From positions 1 to 55,181 of the forward strand of contig CANREB010000012.1 in the NCBI GenBank assembly GCA_947629525.1: DNA of 55,181 nucleotides, read 5' to 3'. A program made the position numbers and the translations under genes. Each line of letters starts with the position of its first letter. The stretch's first letter is position 1. The notes beneath the pieces were generated by a model. That model searched no databases, was not told the origin of the DNA, and worked only from the letters and a program-made list of their open reading frames with translations. Shown here piece by piece: positions 23,337 through 32,371 of the stretch. Origin of the DNA: an uncultured Lachnospiraceae bacterium (GTDB lineage: Bacteria; Bacillota; Clostridia; Lachnospirales; Lachnospiraceae).

Positions 23337-26300
23337 TTGGATAAATATGAATATAAGGTCCGTTCAGAAGAATTATCAAAGTTAATTGACGAAGAGAAGT
23401 ACGCTGAAGCAGTGAATATAGCGGATATGATCGACTGGCGGCGTGTCAAGAATATCACGATGCTTCTTAAAGTGGCGGCACTCTACAGGACCGGCAGACG
23501 CAATGAGGACAGCAGGGCGGTATTGCTTTTGGCATATGACAAATATCCTACCAACCGTTCAGTAGTTTATTTGCTTTGCGAAGTTTCTATCGAGCTGGAT
23601 GACGTAGTGGCGGCGATAGAGTACTATAAGGAGTTTGTAAAGCTGGCGCCAAGGGATAACGGTGTCTTTACGCTGCGCTATCGTATTTTGGAGGCGCAGG
23701 AAGCAAGCCTTGAAGAACGCATCGAGCTTTTGGAGGAGTTAAAAAAGAGAGATTATCAGGAAGAATGGGCTTATGAACTTGCCTATCTTTATCACAGAGT
23801 CGGTCTTGCGACAAAATGTGTTGAGGAATGTGACGATATCATTCTGTTTTTTGGCGACGGCGCATATGTGATGAAAGCGATGGAGCTTAAAATGCTTCAT
23901 GTACCGCTCACGGATGTCCAACAGGCAAAATATGACATTATGATAGGCAATGCCGACAGGAATTACACAAGCGAAGTCAGCTATGAAGACGATAACGGGC
24001 AGCAGGAGTATAGCGAAGAAAATTACGCTGAAGAAGATTACGCCGAGGAAGATTACGCCGAAGACGGCGCATATGCCGAAGATACATATAATGACGGCGC
24101 GTATAATGAGACGGAATATGCCGATGAACCGTATAATGATGAGGGCTACGGCGAGGAACTTTACGACGATGCGCCTTATGATGAAGAAGCTTATGGTGAA
24201 GAGTCAGGCAGTGGAGAGACTTATGATGACGCCTCTTATAATGAAGAAGTCTATGACGAAGAGGCTTATGGTGAGGAAGCCTACAGCGAAGAGGCATATA
24301 ATGAAGAGCCATACAGCGAAGAACCATATGATGAACAGGCATATAACAGGAACAGCGATACAGGGGAATTTTATGTAGAGCAGACATTTGACGAAAATAG
24401 TTATTCCGATTCCCAACCGGAACCTGTACCTTCTTCTGAGCCTTCCGCATCATCATCCGCACCCGTGCCGTCTTATTCGGGTGAAGATATGAGCCAGTAT
24501 AATACGATTAATCTGCAAAGGGTAGTTGCGGAAAGCATGAAAGAACTTTTCCCCGATGACGACGAGGATATGTTTGCAAAGGAAAACTTGGATATCGAGC
24601 CGGAAAGCAGCTTTGAGACGCGCACATATGTTTCGCCGAAAGAGCAGTTGGATAAGCTTCGTAAAGCACCTGACGCAGACGGGGAAGAAGCCAAAGACAA
24701 TGAAAATATACAGCAGGAGAAGGAAGAGGCACCGCGCAATACAGGTAAAGTGGCGGCAATGGTGAGCAAGGTATCAGAGGCAAGCCCTGAACCGAATACA
24801 GGAGCCATTAAGAAAGTTTTCGTGCCGGGAGATGATGCGCGCTTTATGAAGGACGACGCGGAAGGAAACGGCACCGCTGAAGGCAGTGAAGCCGTTAAAA
24901 CTGTTGAAGCCGGGGAAGATGACAAAACAGCGGAAGAGACATTCCAGCCGATGACAGGTCAGATGAACCTTGATGATGTTCTTGCTGAATGGGAACATAT
25001 AAAGCAGGAAAATGTCCAAAAGAGTCAGGAAGCAGTGATGAAGCAGGTCAAGCGTCAGACAGGCAAGATCATTGCCAATTTTGACAACGCTGTAAAGAAT
25101 GAAATGATAGACGAATACGAGGGCAAACCTGCAGGCGGACAGAAAGAGGAAGAAGATGATTTCTTAGGAGCGGATATAACAGGTCAGGTGCCGCAGTCAA
25201 AACTTGAAGAACTTGTCGCAAAAGAACTCGGCGGGAATACGGATGTGATCCCTCAGGAAGACATTACACGTGCCGCCGTTGAAATAAAAGAGACGGAAGA
25301 AACCGATGAAGTTGAGGAGATAGAAGAGATCGAGGAGAACACAGAACCTGAAGAGTATGATGTTTCCGACGATACGGCGCAGATTGAAGAGACCGCTAAA
25401 TTAGAGACCGGATATTCCGATGAAGAGTATTCCGACGAAGAATATGCGCAGGACGGATATTCCGATGAAGAGTATTCGGATGAGGAATATGCACAGACAG
25501 AGAATGACTATTCTCAGAGCAGAGCGCCGCTTGATCCCGAGGATGAAGAAAGCATAGCCGAGATGGCTAAAGAAGATGCGCTCAGGACTCAGGAAATCAA
25601 GATGAACACTGCCGAATTGAGTTCTTTATCGGATAAGATCCTTGCGACGACAAAGAAAGAGGCAAATGGCGCCAAACCTGAGGAACTGAGGAATTTTACC
25701 CCTGAAGAACAGAAGCTTTTTGAGAACTTTGCCGTTACAAAGAAGATCAAGAAGCAGATTTTATTCGCACTTGACAAGATGACGCTTGCGGCATATACAG
25801 GCAATATAATAATCACAGGCGAAGCGGGGCTTGATACGATAAAGCTTGCGCAGAACCTTGTGCGTGAATTTCAGGCGGCGGATGCGAACTTTTCCGGCAA
25901 GATAGCCAAGATTACGGGCGAGAAATTAAATTTAAGAAATTTGAAAGATGTCTTTGATAAATTGAATAATGGTGCTATTATTATAGAGAAGGCAAACGGC
26001 ATGACAGAGCAGAAGCTCTACGAAATGGCGATGCTTTTAAATCAGGAGAGTATTGGTATAATAGTTATTATTGAGGACACCAAAAAAGAGATCACCAAAC
26101 TGTTGGAGAAACAGGCTATGATAGCCGACTATTTCAACATCCGGGTTGACCTGATGGAGATGGATAACAATGCGCTTGTGGCATATGCCAAAAATTATGC
26201 GCTTGCGCTTGAATATTCCATTGACGAGCTTGGCATATTAGCGCTTTATACAAGGATATCCAATATGCAGGGCGGCAATCATGTAGTGACAAAGGATGAA

Positions 26301-26432
26301 GTCAGAGCTATTATTGATGATGCCATTTGGAAGTCAAAAAGGTCAAAGATCAAAAATTTTGTAGATGTGCTTTTTGCGAAGAGATACGACAGCGAGGACA
26401 TGATCGTCTTAAAAGAGAGGGATTTTATGTAG
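23337..26432 (+). CDS. Large TPR / acidic-repeat / AAA-like protein of unknown function
   Basis: A 1031-residue soluble protein in four parts. Residues 1-210 are helical TPR-like repeats (LLLAYDKYPTNRSVVYLLCE, YELAYLYHRVGLATKCVEEC). Residues about 215-345 are a long acidic, tyrosine-rich tract of short units such as YAEEDYAEED and YGEEAYSEEAYNEE. Residues 345-790 are disordered and acidic, with a second array (YSDEEYSDEEYAQ) near 700. Residues about 790-1031 resemble an AAA+ module with a degenerate Walker A (IIITGEAGLDTIKLA), a strand GAIIIEKANGM and another GIIVIIEDT. The start is TTG 23337 after AGAGGTGA. I do not know the function; ATP hydrolysis looks unlikely because the loop lysine is not in place. 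It lies between rsmA and glgB. Confidence 0.85.
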   Translation: MDKYEYKVRSEELSKLIDEEKYAEAVNIADMIDWRRVKNITMLLKVAALYRTGRRNEDSRAVLLLAYDKYPTNRSVVYLLCEVSIELDDVVAAIEYYKEFVKLAPRDNGVFTLRYRILEAQEASLEERIELLEELKKRDYQEEWAYELAYLYHRVGLATKCVEECDDIILFFGDGAYVMKAMELKMLHVPLTDVQQAKYDIMIGNADRNYTSEVSYEDDNGQQEYSEENYAEEDYAEEDYAEDGAYAEDTYNDGAYNETEYADEPYNDEGYGEELYDDAPYDEEAYGEESGSGETYDDASYNEEVYDEEAYGEEAYSEEAYNEEPYSEEPYDEQAYNRNSDTGEFYVEQTFDENSYSDSQPEPVPSSEPSASSSAPVPSYSGEDMSQYNTINLQRVVAESMKELFPDDDEDMFAKENLDIEPESSFETRTYVSPKEQLDKLRKAPDADGEEAKDNENIQQEKEEAPRNTGKVAAMVSKVSEASPEPNTGAIKKVFVPGDDARFMKDDAEGNGTAEGSEAVKTVEAGEDDKTAEETFQPMTGQMNLDDVLAEWEHIKQENVQKSQEAVMKQVKRQTGKIIANFDNAVKNEMIDEYEGKPAGGQKEEEDDFLGADITGQVPQSKLEELVAKELGGNTDVIPQEDITRAAVEIKETEETDEVEEIEEIEENTEPEEYDVSDDTAQIEETAKLETGYSDEEYSDEEYAQDGYSDEEYSDEEYAQTENDYSQSRAPLDPEDEESIAEMAKEDALRTQEIKMNTAELSSLSDKILATTKKEANGAKPEELRNFTPEEQKLFENFAVTKKIKKQILFALDKMTLAAYTGNIIITGEAGLDTIKLAQNLVREFQAADANFSGKIAKITGEKLNLRNLKDVFDKLNNGAIIIEKANGMTEQKLYEMAMLLNQESIGIIVIIEDTKKEITKLLEKQAMIADYFNIRVDLMEMDNNALVAYAKNYALALEYSIDELGILALYTRISNMQGGNHVVTKDEVRAIIDDAIWKSKRSKIKNFVDVLFAKRYDSEDMIVLKERDFM

Positions 26433-26470
26433 CGTATGCTGCAACAAAAAAGTAAATGGGGGTAGGGTGA

Positions 26471-28375
26471 ATGAATACCGACACAACAGTATTTATTTCA
26501 GACGCTGACCAATATGTATTTGGGCAGGGCACACATTATGAGATCTACAAAAAGCTGGGCGCGCACCCATGCAAAAAAGGCAGAAAAGACGGCTATTTTT
26601 TTGCTGTATGGGCGCCTAACGCGAAAGAAGTCTATGTAATAGGAGAGTTCAATGGATGGAACGAGAGTGCGTCTTCTATGGAAAGACTTGGTGACGGCGG
26701 CATTTTTGCCACGTTCGTTGAGGGTGTTACGGAAGGGCAGATGTACAAATATCTGCTTGTACTTCCTGACGGCAGAAAACTATATAAAGCAGACCCCTAT
26801 GCAAATTATGCCGAAATGCGCCCCGGAACAGCTTCCCGTGTGTACGATTTGGGTCATTTTAAGTGGACTGACAGCAAATGGATGACACAAAGAGACAAAA
26901 AAGACATGAATAAAGAGCCGATGTCGATCTATGAATGTCATATAGGTTCATGGATGAAACATCCCGACGGAACAGAGGATGGTTTTTACAATTACCGTGA
27001 GTTCGCTGACAGAATGGTTGAGTATTTAAAAGAAATGCCGTATACGCATGTTGAGCTTATGGGTATTGCGGAATTTCCGTTTGACGGTTCATGGGGATAT
27101 CAGGTAACAGGCTATTATGCGCCTACGTCAAGATATGGCAACCCTGATGATTTCAGATATCTCGTCGATCTGTTCCATAAGAACAATGTCGGCGTGATCC
27201 TTGACTGGGTGCCGGCGCACTTCCCAAGAGATGCGCATGGACTCTGCGAATTTGACGGCACATGTCTTTATGAACATCCCGATAAACGTCTTGGTGAACA
27301 TCCTGACTGGGGTACTAAGATATTTAATTACGGAAAGAATGAAGTTAAGAATTTCCTTATTGCCAATGCGCTGTTTTGGGTAAGGGAGTTCCATATTGAC
27401 GGACTGCGTGTCGATGCCGTAGCGTCAATGCTTTATCTTGATTATGGCAAGAAAGACGGCGAATGGGTGGCAAATAAATACGGCGGAAATGAGAACCTTG
27501 AGGCGATAGAGTTTTTCAAACATCTTAATTCCGTTCTGCATGGAGCATATCCGGGAGTTATGACTATCGCCGAGGAATCCACGGCTTGGCCCAAGGTAAC
27601 GGCAAGACCTGAAGACGACGGACTGGGATTTTCGTTCAAGTGGAATATGGGATGGATGCATGACTTCTTAGAGTATATGAAACTTGACCCTTATTTCAGA
27701 AAGGACAATCACAACAAACTGACATTTGCCATGAGTTATAACAGCAGTGAGAATTATATTATGCCGTTTTCACATGATGAGGTAGTTCATCTGAAATGCT
27801 CGCTTGTAAACAAAATGCCCGGCTATGAGATCGATAAATACGCAAATCTCAGGGCGTTATATACATTTATGTTCGGACATGAGGGCAAAAAACTCTTGTT
27901 TATGGGTCAGGATTTTGCGCAGGAGCGTGAATGGAGTGAAGCCAGAGAGCTTGACTGGGGGCTTCTTGCGAAACCGTTAAACAAAGGCATGCATGATTTT
28001 ATGGGTGAGCTTCTGAAGCTTTATAAAAAGAGCCCCTGCCTGTATGAGATCGATAACGACTGGGCAGGCTTTGAGTGGATAAATGCTGACGACAACGAGA
28101 GAAGCATATACAGCTTTATAAGAAAAAGCGCTGACGGCAAACAGAAGATGCTCTTTGCCATTAACCTTACACCCGTGATGTACGATAAATACAGAGTCGG
28201 AGTACCTGAAAGCACGCAGTATAAGCTTGTTTTAAATTCCGATGATGCCAAATTCGGCGGAAACGGTAATAAAATACCAAAGACTATCAAAGCTAAAAAC
28301 GGTTTGTGTGATTATAAAGACCAGTATATATCATTTAACATGCCGCCTTTGACAGCAGTTGTATTTGAATTTTAG
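26471..28375 (+). CDS. glgB: 1,4-alpha-glucan branching enzyme (GH13)
   Basis: A 634-residue branching enzyme that makes alpha-1,6 branches in glycogen. A CBM48-type N-terminal domain (FFAVWAPNAKEVYVIGEFNG) is followed by the GH13 barrel: GYQVTGYYAPTSRYG, DWVPAHF, the nucleophile Asp in DGLRVDAVASMLYLDY (about residue 314), the acid/base Glu in TIAEESTAWP (about 367) and the third acid in FSHDEVVH. A C-terminal beta domain closes it. Length is normal for a GlgB with one N-terminal module. The start has GGGGGTAGGGTGA upstream. It lies 38 nt after the large TPR protein and may be read from the same promoter; a terminator follows. Confidence 0.97.
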   Translation: MNTDTTVFISDADQYVFGQGTHYEIYKKLGAHPCKKGRKDGYFFAVWAPNAKEVYVIGEFNGWNESASSMERLGDGGIFATFVEGVTEGQMYKYLLVLPDGRKLYKADPYANYAEMRPGTASRVYDLGHFKWTDSKWMTQRDKKDMNKEPMSIYECHIGSWMKHPDGTEDGFYNYREFADRMVEYLKEMPYTHVELMGIAEFPFDGSWGYQVTGYYAPTSRYGNPDDFRYLVDLFHKNNVGVILDWVPAHFPRDAHGLCEFDGTCLYEHPDKRLGEHPDWGTKIFNYGKNEVKNFLIANALFWVREFHIDGLRVDAVASMLYLDYGKKDGEWVANKYGGNENLEAIEFFKHLNSVLHGAYPGVMTIAEESTAWPKVTARPEDDGLGFSFKWNMGWMHDFLEYMKLDPYFRKDNHNKLTFAMSYNSSENYIMPFSHDEVVHLKCSLVNKMPGYEIDKYANLRALYTFMFGHEGKKLLFMGQDFAQEREWSEARELDWGLLAKPLNKGMHDFMGELLKLYKKSPCLYEIDNDWAGFEWINADDNERSIYSFIRKSADGKQKMLFAINLTPVMYDKYRVGVPESTQYKLVLNSDDAKFGGNGNKIPKTIKAKNGLCDYKDQYISFNMPPLTAVVFEF

Positions 28376-28391
28376 ATAAAAATATGATTGA

Positions 28392-28434
28392 AAGAGGGAT
28401 TTTTGGTGTATGACATCAAAAACCCCTCTTTTAT
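28392..28434 (+). terminator. Rho-independent terminator after glgB
   Basis: AAGAGGGATTTTTG (28392-28405) pairs with CAAAAACCCCTCTT (28417-28430) with a single A-C mismatch, followed by TTATATT. Confidence 0.85.
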
Positions 28435-28510
28435 ATTCCCTCTTGTCAAAATCGACTAAAAAAATGTAAAATTTTTGTAAAATAAGACCGAAATATGTGT
28501 AAAAAAAGTA

Positions 28511-28539
28511 TTTCATACATAATATAAAAATGATATAAT
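28511..28539 (+). promoter_or_regulatory. Likely promoter of the exopolysaccharide operon
   Basis: A consensus -10 TATAAT (28534-28539) has a weak -35 TTTCAT (28511-28516) at 17 nt. The region 28440-28560 is strongly AT-rich. No riboswitch fold was recognised. This is the only promoter candidate seen before the nine-gene run to 38480. Confidence 0.4.
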
Positions 28540-28580
28540 ATAATTAAATACTTACATTGACACCTCGAAAGGAGATTTGG

Positions 28581-29141
28581 ATGGGAGAATGGATTTTAAA
28601 AATGCCTGATATGGAAGGCGGATTAACCTTTAATTATGAACTTGTGTCATTTGTAATGGTTATAGCGTTCATTCTGGCGGGACTGGTACTTTGCTTTATG
28701 GGTTATAAGTATCTTCAGGCGCTCTGCATAGTTGCGCTTGGTTGTTTCTGCGGATTAGTGGGAATACGGGTCGCGGATACGATGACACAGAATTTAATAT
28801 TAAAAATGTGTTTTTTTGTTATGTTTACTTTCTTAGGCGTCTGTATCTTCTATTTCTTATCTATACTTATCATATCAGTTTTAAAAGCACTTCATATAAA
28901 AAACGCGCTTGCAAAAAGGATGTATCTGTTCGCAGCTCTGCTTGGGGCGGCTGTTGTGGGTGCAGTTACATATATTAAGATATATAACGGGCTGTATGTT
29001 GCTTTAGGTCTGTTTGCCGTATTAGGGATCACAGGTTCATTGTGGGGGAAGAAAAAAGCGGCTGAGAGAAAGCCTTTCCACACATACGATGAATTGTATG
29101 AGATGAAGCCGCTGCCCAAGGAGGAAGAGAGCGCGTGTTAG
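28581..29141 (+). CDS. Multi-pass membrane protein at the head of the exopolysaccharide operon
   Basis: About 186 residues with six hydrophobic segments (for example SFVMVIAFILAGLVLCFMGY, VALGLFAVLGITGSLW) and a charged cytosolic tail. The glycine-rich helices are reminiscent of DUF4203/TMEM198-like proteins, but I am not sure of this. The start is ATG 28581 (MGEWILKMPDMEGG) with AAAGGAG 7 nt upstream; a TTG 24 nt earlier keeps the frame but would overlap that site. Its stop overlaps the GTG start of the VTC gene by 7 nt, so it belongs to the same operon. Its job is unknown; as first gene it may act in assembly or export. Confidence 0.7.
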   Translation: MGEWILKMPDMEGGLTFNYELVSFVMVIAFILAGLVLCFMGYKYLQALCIVALGCFCGLVGIRVADTMTQNLILKMCFFVMFTFLGVCIFYFLSILIISVLKALHIKNALAKRMYLFAALLGAAVVGAVTYIKIYNGLYVALGLFAVLGITGSLWGKKKAAERKPFHTYDELYEMKPLPKEEESAC

Positions 29142-29830
29142 ATGTCAGCAGAAAAGAATTAAAATATATCATCCCTTTGAGGGAAGTATATCAAATCAAG
29201 CAAAAGCTGTCTTCGGTAATGTCGCAGGACGTGCACGGCAAAGGAGAGGGATATCGGGTGAGGTCTCTTTACTTTGATACATTGTTTGACAATGACTTTG
29301 AAGATAAAGTGGACGGTTACGACAAGCGGCAGAAAATACGGCTTAGGATATACGATACGAATGCTTCCACAGTCAAGCTTGAATTAAAACAAAAAGACGC
29401 GGGCGGACAGAGAAAACGTTCGCTGTCGATAAGCAGGCAGGAAGCGCAGCGGATGATAGCGGGCGATTATGAATTTCTTTTGGAGCATCCCGAAGAGCTG
29501 GCGAAGTCTCTTTATACGTTCATGATTACAAGGAGCTATCGTCCCAAATGTGTTGTAGAATATGACAGGCTTGCCTATTACAGGAATGAAAATGATATCC
29601 GTATCACATTTGATATGAACTTAAGGGCGTCGGAATCAAATTTTGACATATTTGATGAGGATTTGATACTGTACCCCGTGGCGAAACCTGACGAAGTTAC
29701 GTTAGAAGTAAAATTTAACGGATTTTTGTACAGTTATATCAAGAAAATCATTAACCGCGCGGACAAAATGCAGGTGTCGAACAGTAAATACTGCAGGGCG
29801 CGCAGAATATCAAAGAGAGGAAGAATTTAG
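29135..29830 (+). CDS. VTC-domain protein (polyphosphate polymerase-like)
   Basis: A 231-residue protein consisting only of a VTC domain, the tunnel-fold catalytic domain of the yeast vacuolar polyphosphate polymerase. Charged, strand-forming motifs expected for the family are SRKELKYIIPLREV, YRVRSLYFDT, KIRLRIYDT, VKLELKQKDAGG, PKCVVEYDRLAYY and VTLEVKFNGFL. No membrane segment is present. GTG start at 29135 with AAGGAGG upstream, overlapping the preceding gene. It is followed by DUF4956 and CotH genes, a trio seen in many Firmicutes. Whether it makes polyphosphate or modifies another phosphate substrate is not established for this clade (inference: it feeds the CotH/DUF4956 step). Confidence 0.88.
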   Translation: MLDVSRKELKYIIPLREVYQIKQKLSSVMSQDVHGKGEGYRVRSLYFDTLFDNDFEDKVDGYDKRQKIRLRIYDTNASTVKLELKQKDAGGQRKRSLSISRQEAQRMIAGDYEFLLEHPEELAKSLYTFMITRSYRPKCVVEYDRLAYYRNENDIRITFDMNLRASESNFDIFDEDLILYPVAKPDEVTLEVKFNGFLYSYIKKIINRADKMQVSNSKYCRARRISKRGRI

Positions 29831-29833
29831 ATT

Positions 29834-30520
29834 ATGAAAGAGATACTTTACAATTATTTTTCAACAAGCGCGGGAGCGCTCAGCCTGTCGGATGTGATAA
29901 TTAATTTTATCGCGGCATGTGTGATAAGCATATTGGTCTACATATCTTACAGGATATCACATTCGGGAGCGGTATACAGCAGACGTTTTAATGTTTCGCT
30001 TGTTATGCTCGTTCTGATCACAACGCTTGTGATGAATGTTATCGGAAACAACATCGCGCTTTCTCTTGGTATGGTGGGTGCGCTTTCAATTGTACGTTTC
30101 CGTACCGCAATAAAAGACTCGCGCGATACGGCGTACATATTTTGGGCGATCGCGGTAGGCATATGCTGCGGCGTGTCCGATTATCTCATTGCGGGAATAG
30201 GCTCAATGATAATATTTATGTTCCTTATCCTGTTTGGCTTTGTCAAGGATAATGAGAGGATAATGGTCGTAGTCAGGCTTGATGCGTCGGCATGCGAACA
30301 TCTTGAAAACGGGATAAATTCCCTGTTTGACGGAAAAGCCACCATGCGCCTTTCAAACACTTCTCTCGAAGACGACTCGGCAGAAATGATATATGAGGTA
30401 TCAGACCAGCAGCTTAAGAAATCGGAAAAAATAAACGGTTCATGTATGAAGGCACTCTCATCGATAGAGGGCGTCCGTTCCATAAGTTTTGTAAGGCAGG
30501 ACGATGAGATCAGCCAGTAG
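29834..30520 (+). CDS. DUF4956 family membrane protein
   Basis: A 228-residue protein with about four N-terminal membrane segments and a soluble C-terminal ~80 residues with an ACT-like strand pattern (MVVVRLDASACEHLENGINS, SIEGVRSISFVRQDDE). The core GNNIALSLGMVGALSIVRFR, followed by TAIKDSRDTAYIFWAIAVGI, is characteristic of DUF4956. It starts 3 nt after the VTC stop and the CotH gene starts 14 nt after it. The layout resembles MgtC-type proteins (membrane core plus ACT-like tail). No biochemical function is known to me; constant linkage to VTC and CotH proteins implies a joint role. Confidence 0.88.
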   Translation: MKEILYNYFSTSAGALSLSDVIINFIAACVISILVYISYRISHSGAVYSRRFNVSLVMLVLITTLVMNVIGNNIALSLGMVGALSIVRFRTAIKDSRDTAYIFWAIAVGICCGVSDYLIAGIGSMIIFMFLILFGFVKDNERIMVVVRLDASACEHLENGINSLFDGKATMRLSNTSLEDDSAEMIYEVSDQQLKKSEKINGSCMKALSSIEGVRSISFVRQDDEISQ

Positions 30521-30534
30521 AAATGAGGTAAACA

Positions 30535-32148
30535 ATGACGGACAAAAAAAGCACATGGTTTATTATAGGATTGATTTGTCTGGTGCTTTTGGGTTTGCTT
30601 GGAATGATGCAGAGGGCGCTTAATACTGATAAGCAGCAGGCGCAGGAGGGAGTATATGAAACGCTTCCGCCCGACACAGGCAAAGAGGATCCGCTTTTGC
30701 ATATATCAGAAGATTTTATCGTCGATGAGCAGTTTTCGTCAAATCTTCCTATCGTGATCCTGACGCTTGACGGGGAACTCGCGGAGTATAAGCGGTTTGT
30801 GAACAGTGAGGAGATAGTTGATGAAAGCGTAGATCCCTATATCGGCGGTTCCATTGCCGTTATAGGTACTACGGGCGGTACAAATCATCTTACGGATGCG
30901 CCCGATGCACAAAGCCGCATCAGGATCAAAAAACGCGGACACACATCAATCAGCTTCGATAAACCGCAGTATCTTGTCAAGACAATAACTGATGATGAAC
31001 TTGAAAATCCCGTTGACCTGCTTGGAATGGGCGAAGGCGACGAATGGATCTTAAACGGCAGTCTGGCAGATAAGAGTATGATACGGAATTACTTAAGTTA
31101 CCGCATCGCATCTGAGATAGGCGGAAGCGCCATGTCGCCTGACAGCAAATATTGCGAAGTGCTTTTGGCGACGAAAGAAGGTTACGAATACGAGGGCGTC
31201 TATCTGCTTATGGAGACCATAGCGCGGGGCGAGAACCGTGTAAATATAGATCAATTTAAGCAAAAAAACAGTTATACAAGTTATATAGTAAGAAGAGACC
31301 GCTTCACCAATTTTGATGTTATGCTTGATACGTATGGGCGCTTAAGCGGTATATCGCAGGAGTGGATAGGCGTAAAATATCCGTCTGAACGCAGGCTTAC
31401 CGACGAGGCAAAAAAATTTATCGAAGAAGATTTCTCACATATTGAAAGGGTGATATATTCAGACAACGCCGATCTGTTTAAGGTTTATGATAAGTATATA
31501 GATATAGACTCTTTTGTGGATTATTATCTGATAAATGAATTTTTCGGAAATTATGACGCCGGAGAACATTCCACATATATGTACAAAAATTCCGGAGGCA
31601 AGCTTTATATCGGACCTGTTTGGGATTTTGACCAAGGTATGAACAATTACTTTCAGGATGAAATGGAAGTTGAGACGATGGCGTTTCAGACAAAACCGTT
31701 TTTTGAACAGCTCTGTAAGGACGAGAGATTTATAACATGCTTAAAAGAACGCTACGCCGTTTTGCGCGACGGCATATTGTCGGAAAAGCATGTTTTCGGA
31801 ATAATAGACGAGGCAAAAGCTTATTTAAAATCAGCTCAGGTACGCGAGTGGTACCGCTGGGCACAGGATTATGAAGACGGTTCGTTTTCAAGAGCGGGAA
31901 ATTATTATCTTCTCGATTATGAAAAAGACGGGGTCATAATAAGCCGTTTTAATGATAAGTATGAACAGGAGCTTTATAATATACGGACATACCTTCATAA
32001 GCATGGCAATATAATCCAGACAGAACTCACAAAGCTTTACGATCTTGCGGAATATAATACTTCAATAAAGAATGAGAATGAGCTGTTTCTTTTGATAATA
32101 ATGACATTATTTTTGGTACCGTCATTTCTTATCAATCGAAAAGGTTAG
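30535..32148 (+). CDS. CotH kinase family protein, membrane-anchored at both ends
   Basis: A 537-residue protein with an N-terminal anchor (TWFIIGLICLVLLGLLGMMQ) and a C-terminal hydrophobic segment (LFLLIIMTLFLVPSFLINR). Between them is a CotH kinase-like domain: RIRIKKRGHTSISFDKPQYL, ADKSMIRNYLSYRIA, YEGVYLLMETIARG and the catalytic-type KLYIGPVWDFDQGMNN, with the DFD acid pair kept. CotH of Bacillus spores is an atypical protein kinase that acts on coat proteins. Here, outside the cell and in a polysaccharide operon, the substrate may be a secreted protein or the glycan; this is not known. It is third in the VTC-DUF4956-CotH trio. Confidence 0.9.
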   Translation: MTDKKSTWFIIGLICLVLLGLLGMMQRALNTDKQQAQEGVYETLPPDTGKEDPLLHISEDFIVDEQFSSNLPIVILTLDGELAEYKRFVNSEEIVDESVDPYIGGSIAVIGTTGGTNHLTDAPDAQSRIRIKKRGHTSISFDKPQYLVKTITDDELENPVDLLGMGEGDEWILNGSLADKSMIRNYLSYRIASEIGGSAMSPDSKYCEVLLATKEGYEYEGVYLLMETIARGENRVNIDQFKQKNSYTSYIVRRDRFTNFDVMLDTYGRLSGISQEWIGVKYPSERRLTDEAKKFIEEDFSHIERVIYSDNADLFKVYDKYIDIDSFVDYYLINEFFGNYDAGEHSTYMYKNSGGKLYIGPVWDFDQGMNNYFQDEMEVETMAFQTKPFFEQLCKDERFITCLKERYAVLRDGILSEKHVFGIIDEAKAYLKSAQVREWYRWAQDYEDGSFSRAGNYYLLDYEKDGVIISRFNDKYEQELYNIRTYLHKHGNIIQTELTKLYDLAEYNTSIKNENELFLLIIMTLFLVPSFLINRKG

Positions 32149-32204
32149 AGTGATAACGCCATATGCAGTATGGAGGATCAAAGTAGCGGGAGGTTTGGCG
32201 CGTT

Positions 32205-32369
32205 ATGGAACATGTTGTTGTAAGTCCTGAAATGGTAGCGGAGCGGCATTATTTTTTGGAAATGATACAGTCGCCCTTATATATTTGGGCGATAAGGATA
32301 GTGCTTATCGCAGCGCTTATCGCGGCACTTGTAATTTATAAAAAAATGAAGGGAAAGAATGAGGAGTAG
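32205..32369 (+). CDS. Small single-TM protein (54 aa) of the exopolysaccharide operon
   Basis: A 54-residue ORF fills the gap between the CotH and MBOAT genes. It reads MEHVVVSPEMVAERHYFLEM, then one membrane helix (SPLYIWAIRIVLIAALIAAL) and a basic end (YKKMKGKNEE). GGGAGGT lies 10 nt before the ATG, and the stop is 2 nt before the MBOAT start, whose ribosome site lies inside this gene's last codons. That packing supports it being real. Possible role: a small membrane subunit of the synthase or acylation complex (inference). Confidence 0.7.
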   Translation: MEHVVVSPEMVAERHYFLEMIQSPLYIWAIRIVLIAALIAALVIYKKMKGKNEE

Positions 32370-32371
32370 AT

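Noticed and set aside
24000..24360. CRISPR-like array in the regular repeats
   Set aside because: The repeats are short codon-level units in an open reading frame encoding YxEE motifs, with no constant repeat and unique spacers of CRISPR length.
23977..24462. Long minus-strand ORF opposite the acidic repeats of the large TPR protein
   Set aside because: Its His/Arg-rich product is just the complement of the GAA/GAT-rich repeat tract; no ribosome site and no protein-like composition.
28440..28560. c-di-GMP riboswitch in the leader of the exopolysaccharide operon
   Set aside because: I looked for a GEMM-type conserved core and found none in this AT-rich stretch; control appears to be at the PilZ level.
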